DNA of 64,000 nt from NCBI GenBank assembly GCA_947685225.1, contig CANTUV010000010.1:1612001-1676000 (forward strand), written 5' to 3'. A model generated the notes under the pieces. That model searched no databases, had not been told where the DNA came from, and saw only the letters and a list, made by a program, of their open reading frames with translations. Positions 36,020 through 46,152 of this stretch are shown in pieces; the first letter of the stretch is position 1; each line of letters begins with the position of its first letter. The position numbers and the translations under genes were made by a program. This DNA is from Garcia nutans. Its lineage: Eukaryota; Streptophyta; Magnoliopsida; Malpighiales; Euphorbiaceae.

Positions 36020-37968
36020 GGCCAAAAACCCAGATTCCAGCCAGAACAACAAAACACCCAACAAATCACTTCTTCCACCAACATCCACTTCAAATAAACT
36101 CAACTACACACATCCAAAAACCATCTTAAACTTGCAAAAACATCAAAATAAGACAAAATATACATTAACCACAAATCATCAATCTCATCAAAAACCCTAA
36201 ACACACCTTCAACACTATCTCTTACAACACACTTACTCTTTCCTTCAATCCACCCTCAAAATCCATAATCAATTAACCAAACACTCTTAAACATATCACA
36301 ATCAAACAACGCACTCTTACAATCAACCATAATCTATCAACTCAAACACAACTTCAATAAAATCAAGAGAAATCAAGAGAAAACTTACCAAGGATGAAGA
36401 AACTCTTAAATCTCCAACTTGATCTCTTGAAAACTTCCTTCAATCATGAACTTGGAAGACCAAATCTCTCTCTTGCTCTCTTGTTTCTTAGATGGCCGGA
36501 CAACAAAAGGAAAGGAAAAGAGAAGGAGAAGAAATGAAAGAAAGCCACGAAGAAAGAAGAAAAGAAAGAAAACCCAAAGAAAACAAAGTCAACTCTTTTC
36601 CTTAAAACCCTCTCAACCAAGCATTTAATATAAAATAATCAAAATATCATCTTCCACTTCCACTAACTCTAATCCCACTTAATTAATTAATTCCTTAAAC
36701 ACAATTAATAATAATTACTCTCTTCCTTTGACTTTCCATTTTTACCAACATATATGTTATATATCTTGCCATATACACAACATATACATTCTCTCTATAC
36801 ATTTCTTTCCTTTCCAATTACACATATGCATATGATACAAATAAAATAACCATCATCTCAAAACTTCTAGGCACACTTTTGGGATATTACACCAGCCCCT
36901 CCACTTTTTTTTTGCAAATGTCATTCCAGGTTTAAACATCCAGCAAATTATTGAAGAAAAAGGAGAATCCAGTGCAAATATAAATGTTCCAAAGGGTACT
37001 CTGCATTTTGTCAACCATACAAAAGGGAGCAACAAGTCTCCAACTTGAGCACAAAACCAGGACAGATATCAAATCCATTCAGAGAAATAAGCAAATAAAA
37101 ACTTAAACAAGGTTTCACTTGTATGTAGCAATTAGTTATTTATTCACGCTTTATGCAAATGAAACTATAAATAAAAGGTTTACACTGCATTCGCTGAAAT
37201 TTTTTGTGATTCTAATTATGTATTAACATAATCCTGACATTAGCTTTAACGTTTTTTAGATATTTTCTTTTCTTAGAAAAAATGTCATTTACATTTTTTA
37301 TCAGGTACGATCATTCAAAATTTCTTAAATTAAAACTATGGAGATTAAATAAAAGTAGGAAATAGATGGTTAATATATGTACAAGTTTACAAATTCACTA
37401 CCTCAGACCAATTAGTATTGCATATCAATCAACTATCAATGATTAAACATAGAATATCCCAGTTCAAACTAATTCCAACTGCCTTTCTAATTGCTATTCA
37501 AAACTTCGATTTACTCGAGAGGAAAAAAATTTATCAACAGACCCTCTAAGCTTCATAATATATACCTCACCCAATACAATGAATGCCCCTGCCTGCCATG
37601 CAGCAGCTCAAGTTCAGTTGCGTGTCAGTGAAGACCACACTATAGTCACCAGTTAATCAGTTTTCACCATTCAGAAAACAAAAACAAGTGCGCAAAAAGG
37701 TGCAGTACCCTACTGATCAAATCGTCGTTTGGCAATGGTCATTAATCAACGAACAATAGACCCTTCTTAGATTCGTTGAGCTAGCTATAAACTATAAAGA
37801 CAACTCGTAGGATAGCTACAAAACAATGAAATGGCAAAAAAGGATTACCAGCACTCCAACAGGCTTTTTCACTTCGACTTCCAAATTCTCAGATGACTTG
37901 AGCGACGTCAAATCGAAACCACCGCTAGGGAAACTCGAAGCGAATTTAGCAGAATTGGACCTGCGAAA

Positions 37969-37984
37969 CCAACCAGCCAACCAG
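37969..37984. repeat. Exact 8-bp tandem duplication in eIF2B-delta exon 1
   Basis: CCAACCAG is repeated directly (37969-37976 and 37977-37984); on the coding strand this is CTGGTTGG twice. Removing one copy restores the family reading frame from SPGW directly into FRRSNSAKFASSFPSGGF. Eight bases is the target-duplication length of hAT transposons. Confidence 0.8.
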
Positions 37985-38367
37985 GTGACGACTCCTCCGA
38001 AAATTCTCCATCCCCTATTCTAGTTGAAGGTGAGGTCATTGGCGGCGATTGGCCTAGCAGCGACTCCGTTGGATTATAGCTCCCTACCACCGTCACGTGC
38101 TCTGCGCCGCGGACATTTCTACGGAAAGCAGGTGGTTCAGGAACAGGGAGGGGCGACGTGGCACGGTGAGCAAGGTTATTAGAGAGGTGACGTGGTGGAG
38201 GAATCATAACGGGAGATAAGGAGTTACTAGCAGGAGACTTGGAGAGCGGTGGCGAGTTTGAGTCAGGCGGGCCAGACTGACTCCGAGTCGGCAGTGGTGG
38301 CTCGTTAGGAGTGCAAATCCGACCTGGCGGACCTTGGGAACGGCTCCCAACCTCGACGAGGATCCAT

Positions 38368-38542
38368 GAAGCGTGCAGTTCAATCGCCAAAGTGCTGATG
38401 ATACGAGTATAATCGATGAGAAGCCATTGAGATGAAGGTGGGAGAGAAGAAAAAAGTTATAAATCTAGAACTTCATATTGCTTATTGAATCGATGGGCGC
38501 CAAAACGCATCGTTTGATTCACAGTACAGTTATTCGTCAGAG
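38368..38542 (-). promoter_or_regulatory. Probable promoter/5' leader of the eIF2B-delta locus
   Basis: Upstream (to the right) of the family start codon, whose ATG is on the minus strand at 38367-38365. Contains a pyrimidine-rich minus-strand leader (38435-38460). No clear TATA box is seen. Confidence 0.3.
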
Positions 38543-39081
38543 TAGGGATGGCAACCGGCATAGTATCGGCTAAAATTGACCTGTAAACCCAAACCAATTT
38601 AATTTTTAACATTTTTATATTAGATTAAATTTTATTATAATTATATCTGTATTTATTTTAAATTTATTTAATATTAATTAATTAATTATTTACATATATT
38701 TAATTATTCATTTAAATATAAAAATTTTAAAATATTATAAAATTTAAAATATAAATTATAATTTTTTTAATTGAATAATTATAAATAAAAATTTAACATT
38801 AACATAATTTTATAAAAAATAATTTCATAGCACATAATTTTATAATTAAAATAAAATATAATACATATATAATTAAAATTTAAATATAATATAATTAATA
38901 AATAATTAAATTCGGATAATGAATATTCAAGCATCTAAATTAGAACTCGATCTGAATTCAATACGGATAGCAAAAATATTATTCATAATCATCTAAACAC
39001 ATTAATAAATTATTCATATTCTATATAAATAGATTATGAGAAATTGAATATTCGAAGATATATGACTAGTTGCCACTTCTA
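38543..39081. mobile_element. hAT-type MITE candidate
   Basis: The left end TAGGGATGGCAAC and the right end, reading inverted TAGAAGTGGCAAC, are similar terminal inverted repeats with the TAGxGxTGGCAA form seen in plant hAT derivatives. The 539-bp interior is AT-rich and noncoding, with GGATA/ATTATTCATA-type motifs. The flanking 8 bp on each side match only partly, so the target duplication is degraded or the ends are slightly off. Confidence 0.5.
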
Positions 39082-39887
39082 TCACTAAGATATTACTACA
39101 CTAATAATCAGAAGAAGATGGAGAATCTTGGTGATTGAGGATTCCTTGTCTGTGATGCACACAATTGAAGGTGAGTTTTGATTGTTCCATTTATGGAATC
39201 TTTTTTTTTAAATATATTTATGGAATCTTATTAAAGGGAATATTAGGTTAATTTTCATTATTCTGTGCATTTTTATTGGAATCTAATACTAATCAAAAAC
39301 TACATGAAGCTAATGATGACAATTTTTTTTTTGTATTTATGGTAAAAAAAAATAAAAGGGTAAACTCATATGATAGCACTGAACTTTGAAAATTTTTATT
39401 TTTAAGACTTTATATTATATGAATTATTCAATATAAACAAATTTCTAATAGAAAATAGCATGGTGAACTGCTTCAGGATATTTAAAATACAATTTTTTTT
39501 GTTAATGAGTCATTACATTTGTATTAAAAAGCAAAATAAAAAAAATTAAAATTTGCAATAATATTTGTAAAGATTTAGGATTGAGCAATTAGGGTTTGTA
39601 AAATTTAAAAAAAAATGATTAGGAGAGATGTTTTGTTGAATTTCCCTCTCAAATACAGTTATGTCTTGCAATCTCTTTATTTGGATTCTTTCATCCTCTA
39701 ATAACATTGGGTTCTTTCGCCCTCTAATAACATTGAGAATAATTTTTTTATTAACTACCTATGGAAAAGAGGAATACTTATAACTTAAATTTGAAATCTA
39801 AACAAGAGCAACATACACTTCTGGTCACTAAACTACAATCTGGTGATTAACATAAAAAATACTTAAAGTTAATAAATACATAAAGCT
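39082..39887. other. AT-rich spacer
   Basis: No gene, RNA or definite mobile element is recognised. A 22-bp near-repeat (CCTCTAATAACATTG and flanks) occurs twice around 39696-39735. Confidence 0.45.
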
Positions 39888-39901
39888 AAAAAGTTAGATT
39901 G

Positions 39902-40317
39902 TATTGTTCTTTTGTTTGCAGAAAGCTCTCATTCTTCCTTTAGCTCTTTACAAGCTATTGTGGAAAGATTTCAACCCCTCTTCCTTCAACTCAAGTATGT
40001 TGTTCTTTCTTACCTTGTCCATGAGTTAAACATATGGCCATGTTGGCTTCTTATTCCCTCATCCTCTCTTAAATCTAAGATTGCAAGAGACTCATGGATA
40101 ATGTTTATTGGGTTTCAGGGTTGTTGCCCTCTCCATCTATATTGGCCTTTCCACGGATTTTGGCCATTTATTTTTAAGGGGTTTCATTTTTCTGGGTATT
40201 ATGCTTGTATTAATTGGGATTGTTTGAAGTTTCTCTATATGATTTGCCTTGGTTCTATAAGGCATGCTATTCTAGTGGTTGTTTATCAATGAAATTTTTA
40301 TTTTTCCGATAAAAAAA
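39902..40317 (+). mobile_element. Short poly(A) retroposon with 14-bp target duplication
   Basis: A roughly 410-bp insert ends in TATTTTTCCGATAAAAAAA, the same style of 3' end as the minus-strand retroposon at 5.57 kb. It is flanked by identical AAAAAGTTAGATTG at 39888-39901 and 40313-40326. A target duplication of this size plus a poly(A) end indicates LINE-mediated insertion. The 126-codon ORF inside has no recognisable domain, so the body is probably a 5'-truncated LINE 3' region. Confidence 0.75.
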
Positions 40318-40333
40318 GTTAGATTGCATTTGT

Positions 40334-40750
40334 TTATATTGTAAATTTTTAGTTTTTTTAAACCAAAAATTATTTTCAATTTTATTTTATATTTTAAAAA
40401 ACTATGCAATAATTTTTAATTACATGCTATTCAATATATTGTAAATAAAAAAAATATTAGTAACAAATATAAAAAATGAATAAAACTAATACAATAAGCG
40501 ATTCTAATTTTCCCCTCAAATTTTATCTAATTTCAACTAAGGTTTGAGTTATTACTTTTTTGAAGTTTTTTTCTTATTTTTTATGGTAATTTTTCATTAC
40601 TTACTTTTTACACACTTTTTATCAAATTGCCATTTTCTTTATTATTTTATTCATTTTTGCTAATTAAAGCACTTTTGATAGAAGAATGAGAATTAACTTT
40701 TATGATAATTAATGATAATTAACTTTTATGACCGTTATATCACTACATAT
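40334..40750. other. AT-rich spacer before the gypsy element
   Basis: No gene or repeat recognised apart from a short direct repeat of AATTAACTTTTATGA-like sequence near 40691-40730. Confidence 0.45.
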
Positions 40751-41114
40751 TAATACTACCCCTACCATCCCGAATTGGACAACCGAACTTCGATGATCGA
40801 ACCTTATGATGTTCAGACGATAGACGGCATGACATGACAGAAAGCATAATGGTGACACCAGAAAAATTCACCGATCCTGGCAGGTTTTGTCTTAGACCCG
40901 TCCACTATATATAGGGGTAGGCCCCCACAGGTAAATGATCTAAAAAATACTTTGCCTTTTTACTTTTAAGCTCATCCATTCTGCAGGCTACTGACTTAGG
41001 CATCAGACTCTCTCTACTGGAGTTCGGTCTTTCCTTTCTTGACTTTGCAGGTGATACGAGTTGAACCCAAACCTTTGAACTAGAGCAGGAGTCCTCGAAG
41101 TCCACCTGTCATCA
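40751..41114 (+). repeat. 5' LTR of the gypsy element
   Basis: Begins TAATACTACCCCTACC (the first dinucleotide TG has become TA) and ends CCTGTCATCA. It matches the 3' LTR along its full length, with shared blocks such as CGAACCTTATGATGT, CGGCATGACATGACA and TTTGAACTAGAGCA. Confidence 0.85.
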
Positions 41115-41115
41115 T

Positions 41116-41130
41116 TGGTGCCTTGAGCGT
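41116..41130 (+). promoter_or_regulatory. Primer-binding site
   Basis: TGGTGCCTTGAGCGT begins one base after the end of the 5' LTR. TGG at this place is expected to pair with the CCA end of a host tRNA. I cannot assign the tRNA by eye. Confidence 0.5.
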
Positions 41131-41150
41131 GGACTGGCTAATCCCTGAAA

Positions 41151-42919
41151 ATGGCAACAAGACTCAAAACTCAACCCCAAACCCTTAGAATCACACTTGC
41201 ACTCCAACACACCAGAGTACCTTTGCCATCATATACACCCTAACACCATTCAGCTTAGAATATGGTAGGCCGCCCCCGAACCAAGCACTTAGCAGTAGAG
41301 CCCTCTATACCTGAACCTTTGTCAGCCAACCCAATAGCAGACTCTACCGGACCTTCCACCCCATTTACCCCACTTATTCGCATAGCCTCATCTATACTAC
41401 AATCTTTTACCCCGTTAGAATAGGCAATTAAGGATTTCACCTCAACTCTTCGAGATTTTATTGCAGCTTTCAGACCGCAGTCTACCACAAATCCTCCCCT
41501 CCCCACATACGATACCCACAAACCTCGACCCGCTTATTACCAAACCCCCTCCCCACACAATATAACCCTGACTTGAACTAGCAGTATAGACCTAGAGATT
41601 TTTCTCCCGAAGCCACAAGGCGAGCTAGGAGAAGGTTCCATTCTCCAGAACAATCAGCATCTCACACACCTACTGCCCCTGTGTCAACATCCACCCGAAC
41701 CCAAGCTAAAGGAAAAGAGGCCATGATAATTGCTGAAGATGTTAATGCTTTGGTAAAGGACAAAATTAGACGCATACGAAGAGGTGCAACATTGCAATAT
41801 GATGCCACCTTTCATTCCACTTTATTTAAACAGATCCTTGATAAAATTTATCCCAATTCCCATATACCGAAGTTGAAATACTATAATAGAACATCAGACC
41901 CTCGAACACATATGGACTACTTTTATAACACCGCCCTTATATTCACAACATCAGATGTTGCTCTGTGTAAACAGTTTTCCAAAACTTTCACGGGCAATGC
42001 ACAGCTATTGTATAAGAATCTTGAGCCGCACTCTATTCATAAATTCAGCCAATTCATCGAGCTTTTCATTAATAAATTCGCGGCCTCCATCAAGCCTTCC
42101 AGAACATCGGTTAACTTATTCTTAGTCATCCAGAAACCTGACAAAACACAGCAGCAATATATTAATAGATTTCATGACATAGCAGGCCAAATACCAAGGG
42201 TCAACTTTGAGATAGCGTTGGAAGCTTTGATATGAAATAAAAAAAAATGTCCTCAATTCTCTTGCTTCTTAAGTAAAAAACCGTTGTAGGACTCTATGGA
42301 GATCATGACCAGGTCATACAAGTACATTCAGACTGACGAAGATAGCAAAGTATGTTAAGAACTCCATCCCAAGCATCAGGGTCACAACCAAGCTCGAACC
42401 TCTAGAGGATCTTAGAAACCTAAACTAAATAAACAACATGCACACAAGACGGATGCACCAAACCAATTTAAGCAAAATGCCTCTTAGACAAATTCTAACT
42501 TCAACCAAATGAAGTAACCTTCCCAACGTCACCCCAACCGTACCTATCACAACACCAAGACCTTATAACAATTTACTCCTTTAACTGTCTCCAAAGCTAA
42601 TATTTTACAATGGCTCAAGCAGAACACCGAGGTTAATTAGCATGAACCGCTGAGAGATGATCCAAATCAGAATCAGGAGTTATACTGCAGCTTCCATCAA
42701 GGTCATGGTCATAAAATGAATGATTGTTATAAACTGAAGAGAGAGATAGAACAACTGATACGAGCGGGTCAACTGAAACAGTTTGTTGCATCAGTGACAG
42801 AACACGAGGGCCAAGCCGAACCTAGCTCCCAACCTCCTGCATCCTCTAAAAAGGGCTCGGTTGGTATGATACATGTCATAGCAGGAGGTGAACATTATGA
42901 TATTACAGAGGCTTCATAA
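41151..42919 (+). pseudogene. gag: gypsy gag (broken)
   Basis: A probable start MATRLKTQPQTLRI lies at 41151, followed by stops. The largest open block (41681-42235) has KLKYYNRTSDPRTHMDYFYN, LCKQFSKTFTGNAQLLY and FINKFAASIKPSRTSVNL, the retrotransposon gag pattern. A later block (about 42680-42919) has YCSFHQGHGH-like sequence and NDCYKLKREIEQLIRAGQL, as found C-terminal in Tat-type gag. Several frame changes separate the blocks. Confidence 0.75.
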
Positions 42920-42929
42920 AAGCAGAGGG

Positions 42930-43830
42930 CTAAAGAAGTTTTTTCTATCACAAAGGTCCTGAAATCCTCTAGTTGGGTGATCACCTTTTACCCTGAAGAG
43001 TCACATCAGATCACTGGCCCTCACACATATGCTTTAGTAGTGGAAGTTGTAATACAGGATTATCTAGTCCAATGAATATTGGTGGATATGGGCAGTGCCG
43101 TAAACTTTTTACCTCTGAATGCTTACAAGAAGCTCGGATTATCTCATGTTCTTCTAAAGCCCATCATTGCACATTTGGTTGGTTTATCCGGACACTCAAT
43201 GTTAATATTAGGATCTGTTATGCTCGATGTACAGCTTAGAGATGGCCCAACTGTACAAAATTATCAAACTTATTTTATGATAGTAGATATGAGCCTTGCT
43301 TACAATGCTATCTTTGAGCGTCCATTATCGGTTGGTATGGATGCATGTATTTCAATGCGAAGCTTGCTCATGAAAGTTTCAACCTCTCAGGGCCTCATAG
43401 TTGTAAGGGAAAATCAACAGGTAGCCAGGGATTCAAATGCAGTCCTACTTAAGGATGCCGACTTGGTACTCCCAATCGATTCTTTGGATTTGCCGAACAA
43501 CCCCAAGTCACGAGTAAAGCCTATTGACATGCTGAAATAAGTGAGGATAGAGGAAGGCAAAATCTTTAAAATTGCAAGCAATTCCGACCATGAAAAAGAG
43601 AACACCCTGACTCGGGTGTTGACAGAGCATCAAGATGTCTTTGCTTGGAATTCAACTGAAGTTAAAGGCATCTCGCTCGAACTTATGATCTATGAACTCC
43701 ATGTCAATCCCAATGCCACCCCAGTGAAGTATAAGAAAGGAAATTTGGGTCTAGAACGACAGCTAGCGGCGGAGTGAGAAGTAGAAAAACTCCTAGAGGC
43801 GGGGTTTATTAAGGATGTGTTGTTTCTAAA
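42930..43830 (+). pseudogene. pol: gypsy aspartic protease and start of reverse transcriptase
   Basis: LVDMGSAVNFLPLNAYKKLGL at about 43080 is the aspartic protease active-site region (D-M-G-S for the usual D-T/N-G-S), followed by AYNAIFERPL. An in-frame stop at about 43538 precedes VFAWNSTEVKGISLEL and VEKLLEAGFIKDV, the segment just before the reverse transcriptase palm. After about 43840 homology stops abruptly. Confidence 0.7.
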
Positions 43831-44019
43831 TTGGCTATCGAATGTGGTATTAGGAGTTCTCTTTGAGATTATTGAATGTCAAATTTATAAAACCTCATTT
43901 GTCCTGGCAATTGAATTGATGGATGGGTAAGGCTTCCAATTTAAAAGTTTTTGGATTTTGGCAAACTTCCAGAAGACCCAGTGAAAGCCAAAAAAATTTC
44001 TAGGGAGTCCAGTTTGTAT

Positions 44020-45130
44020 GTTGTCTACAATGGACTCTTATATTGAAGATCTTTCTTTAATCTATGGAGCAGATGCATATCCAAAGACGAAGGCAATTAC
44101 TTGCTCGGGGAGATTCATGAAGGGATATGTGGAGAACATGAAGGAGCTCAGACTATAGCTCAAAAGGCCCTGCTCCAAAGTTACTTTTGGCTCTCAATGG
44201 GTATTGATGCGAAGAGAATAGTGAAAAAATATGACAAGTGTCAGAAGTTTGCCAACATACAACACCAACCTTATGCCGAACAAAGACCAATCAGAAGCCC
44301 GTGGCCTTTTGCTCAGTGGGAAATGGATATCTAGTCCTTTCCTCCAAGCCGCAGCCCAGAGAAAGTTTTTGGTAGTCACGGTTGATCTTTTCACTAAATG
44401 GGTAGAGGTCGAGCCTCTCGCTTCCATAACTCCTATCGCAGTCATCAAATTCTTTAAGAAGTCTTTTATCACAAGGTTTGGCATTCCACACACCCAGATC
44501 ACTGACAATGGCAAACAATTTGATTATAGATAATTCAAGCAGTATTGTGCTGAGCTCAAGATAGACCTTCGTTTACCTCGGTTTACCATCCTCAAACCAT
44601 TGGTCAGGCCGAGGTTACAAATCGAACTATCTTGGTGGGGCTGAAGAAGAGACTTGACGAAGGTAAGGGACTATGGGCAGAAGAACTCTACAATATCCTT
44701 TGGGCATATCGTACTTCCCCAAGGACGTCTATAGGGGAGACCCCCTTTACATTAGCTTATGGCACTGAAGTAGTCATTTCTGTTGAGATTGGACTCCCAT
44801 CGGTGAGGACTCTCCATTTTTTGAAACAGCAAGAGTCAGATTTCATATACAACTTAGATATGTTGGAGTATAAGAGAGAGCAGACTGGTATCAGAACTAA
44901 AGCATATAAGGCTCGGATGGCTAGTCTCCACAACAGACGAGTTTGTCCTAAGCATCTAAGCAAAGGAGACCTAGTTTTGAGGAGAAATGTTGCCACCTAG
45001 GGACTAGTAGGATCTAGGAAGCTCGGAGAAAACTGGGAAGCACCATATAAAATTGTCGAAGTACTGAAAAGAGGCACGTACAAGCTATATACAACAACTG
45101 GTAAAGAGATTCCAAGGACTTAGAACACCA
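44020..45130 (+). pseudogene. gypsy integrase (frameshifted)
   Basis: The zinc-binding region reads GEIHEGICGEHEG...YFWLSM...KKYDKCQKFAN. The catalytic core has D in VTVDLFTKWVEVEPLA, D in ITDNGKQFD and E in AEVTNRTILVGLKKRL, so the D,D,E triad is still visible across three frames. It continues with LWAYRTSPRTSIGETPFTLAYG and a C-terminal KGDLVLRRN. Stops near 44332 and 44533 and a frame change near 44560 break it. Confidence 0.8.
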
Positions 45131-45354
45131 ATAACTTAAAGAAGTACTTCCAGTGAGTTCATATGTGCATTTTAGTTGTAAATTTTTGAATATTTATTTT
45201 TCTTGTATTTCTCATGATCGCAAGCGATGCTTGTATTTTGTACTAATGAAAAATAAGAAAGTGACATTGGGCACAACAAAGAGAGACCGCATATGTATAG
45301 ACACACAAACACTTAGCTATTCAGTTATGCATTCAAATCTTTAGATAATTGAAT

Positions 45355-45575
45355 ATCTCAAACAACTCACCGTACCTCGCACACCGAGCTCTACAGTGCC
45401 CCGCTGTGCATATCTCAAATAACTTATTGTGCCTCGCATGCCGAGCTCTGCAGCGCTCCATTGCTCATATTTCAAACAGCTCACAATGCCTCGACACCGA
45501 GCTCTACAGTGCCCCATTACGCATATCTCAAATAGCTCACCGTGCCTCATACACCGAGCTTTGCAATACAATTTT
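45355..45575. repeat. Four-copy 57-bp tandem repeat in the gypsy 3' region
   Basis: Units near 45355, 45412, 45469 and 45525 share ATCTCAAA.AACTCAC, GTGCCTCGCA and CACCGAGCTCTACAGTGCCC motifs. The array produces repetitive ORFs in several frames on both strands, which are not genes. Confidence 0.85.
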
Positions 45576-46152
45576 TCTCTCAATTTAAATGAATTATTCA
45601 ACCCTCCATATCACTTTGGTCCAACGTCCTACTCGGACACCGAAGTACATTTTAGCAGTTATACCAGTTAAATGTTTATGTATGTTACCCACGATCCTAT
45701 ACTTGAATTAACGAAAAAGAGATTTTAAGTTAAATGCATGCTTAACACATGTATTATATATTAACCTAGAGAAAAAAATTACAAGCATTCATAGGTTGGC
45801 CTTTACATCAAATACAGGCTGCCCATAATAGCTCGATTACAAAAAAAACAAAAAATGTAAAGCTTCATACCGAGCTAATAAAACTCCTCACCAAGCTCAC
45901 TTAAGCACTTTAACGAGCTAAACAAAAATTATATATTCTTGATAGCAAAGGAGTACATCAAACAATCTCACCCCCTCTGCCATTATTTTCCTCTTGACTT
46001 TGATCCCCTCTCTCCTCATCCAGGCCTATTAACTGAGCATCTGGAGCTTGATCGGGATTCACATCGAACACCCAGTTAAAATCTCCCTGAGGAGACCTCC
46101 CCTTCAGCTGGGTCACAATGTGCTCCTAGAACTTCACAATTTCATGAGCTAT

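Larger units (their letters stand above)
34351..36891. mobile_element. Solo LTR (gypsy type), 2541 bp, inside an eIF2B-delta exon
   Basis: The element begins TGTAACACCCC and ends GGGATATTACA, that is TG...CA with short imperfect inverted ends, and is flanked by the perfect 5-bp duplication CCAGC (34346-34350 and 36892-36896). These are the marks of an LTR retrotransposon insertion. There is no second LTR, primer-binding site or gag/pol coding, so it is best read as a solo LTR left by LTR-LTR recombination. The terminal motif and length resemble Tekay/Del-type chromovirus LTRs, which is an inference. The left flank encodes QNESQSSSRPLKVKTTKAER of eIF2B delta, so the insertion is in coding sequence. 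ORFs inside (for example 36446-36628) are low-complexity. Confidence 0.85.
29838..38367 (-). pseudogene. eIF2Bdelta: Translation initiation factor eIF2B delta subunit, broken copy
   Basis: Seven exons are recognised in transcript order: 38367-37849, about 36930-34230 (interrupted), 33168-32801, 31797-31053, 30951-30855, 30756-30702 and 29900-29838. eIF2B is the guanine-nucleotide exchange factor for eIF2; delta is a regulatory subunit with a C-terminal Rossmann-like domain. Visible family signatures are PPDSNSPPLSKSP and SPVMIPPPRHLSNNLAH in exon 1, TTKAERRALQESQRAAKAAAK in exon 2, MQFDDKNRVEKAKKRAVV and LPQYEHGTQLPDLE in exon 3, GDVLLTYGSSCVVEMILL and VFLGASSVLSNGTVYSRVGT in exon 4, and TSVPVIVREYPREHLWI at the end. 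Damage: one-base losses near 38347-38354 and 38313-38317, an exact 8-bp duplication at 37969-37984, a 2.54-kb solo LTR inside exon 2, and TAA at 32843-32845 where the frame continues as KIFQLDP. Exons 4-7 remain open. The upstream edge of exon 2 is uncertain. Confidence 0.85.

Noticed and set aside
36446..36628. 60-codon Lys/Arg-rich ORF
   Set aside because: Purine-rich stretch inside the solo LTR; base-composition artefact.
39912..40292. 126-codon plus-strand ORF as a gene
   Set aside because: It lies entirely within a poly(A)-tailed insertion with target duplication and has no recognisable domain.
45341..45671. Overlapping ORFs on both strands with Cys/Arg-rich repeats
   Set aside because: They are frames through the 57-bp tandem repeat of the gypsy element.
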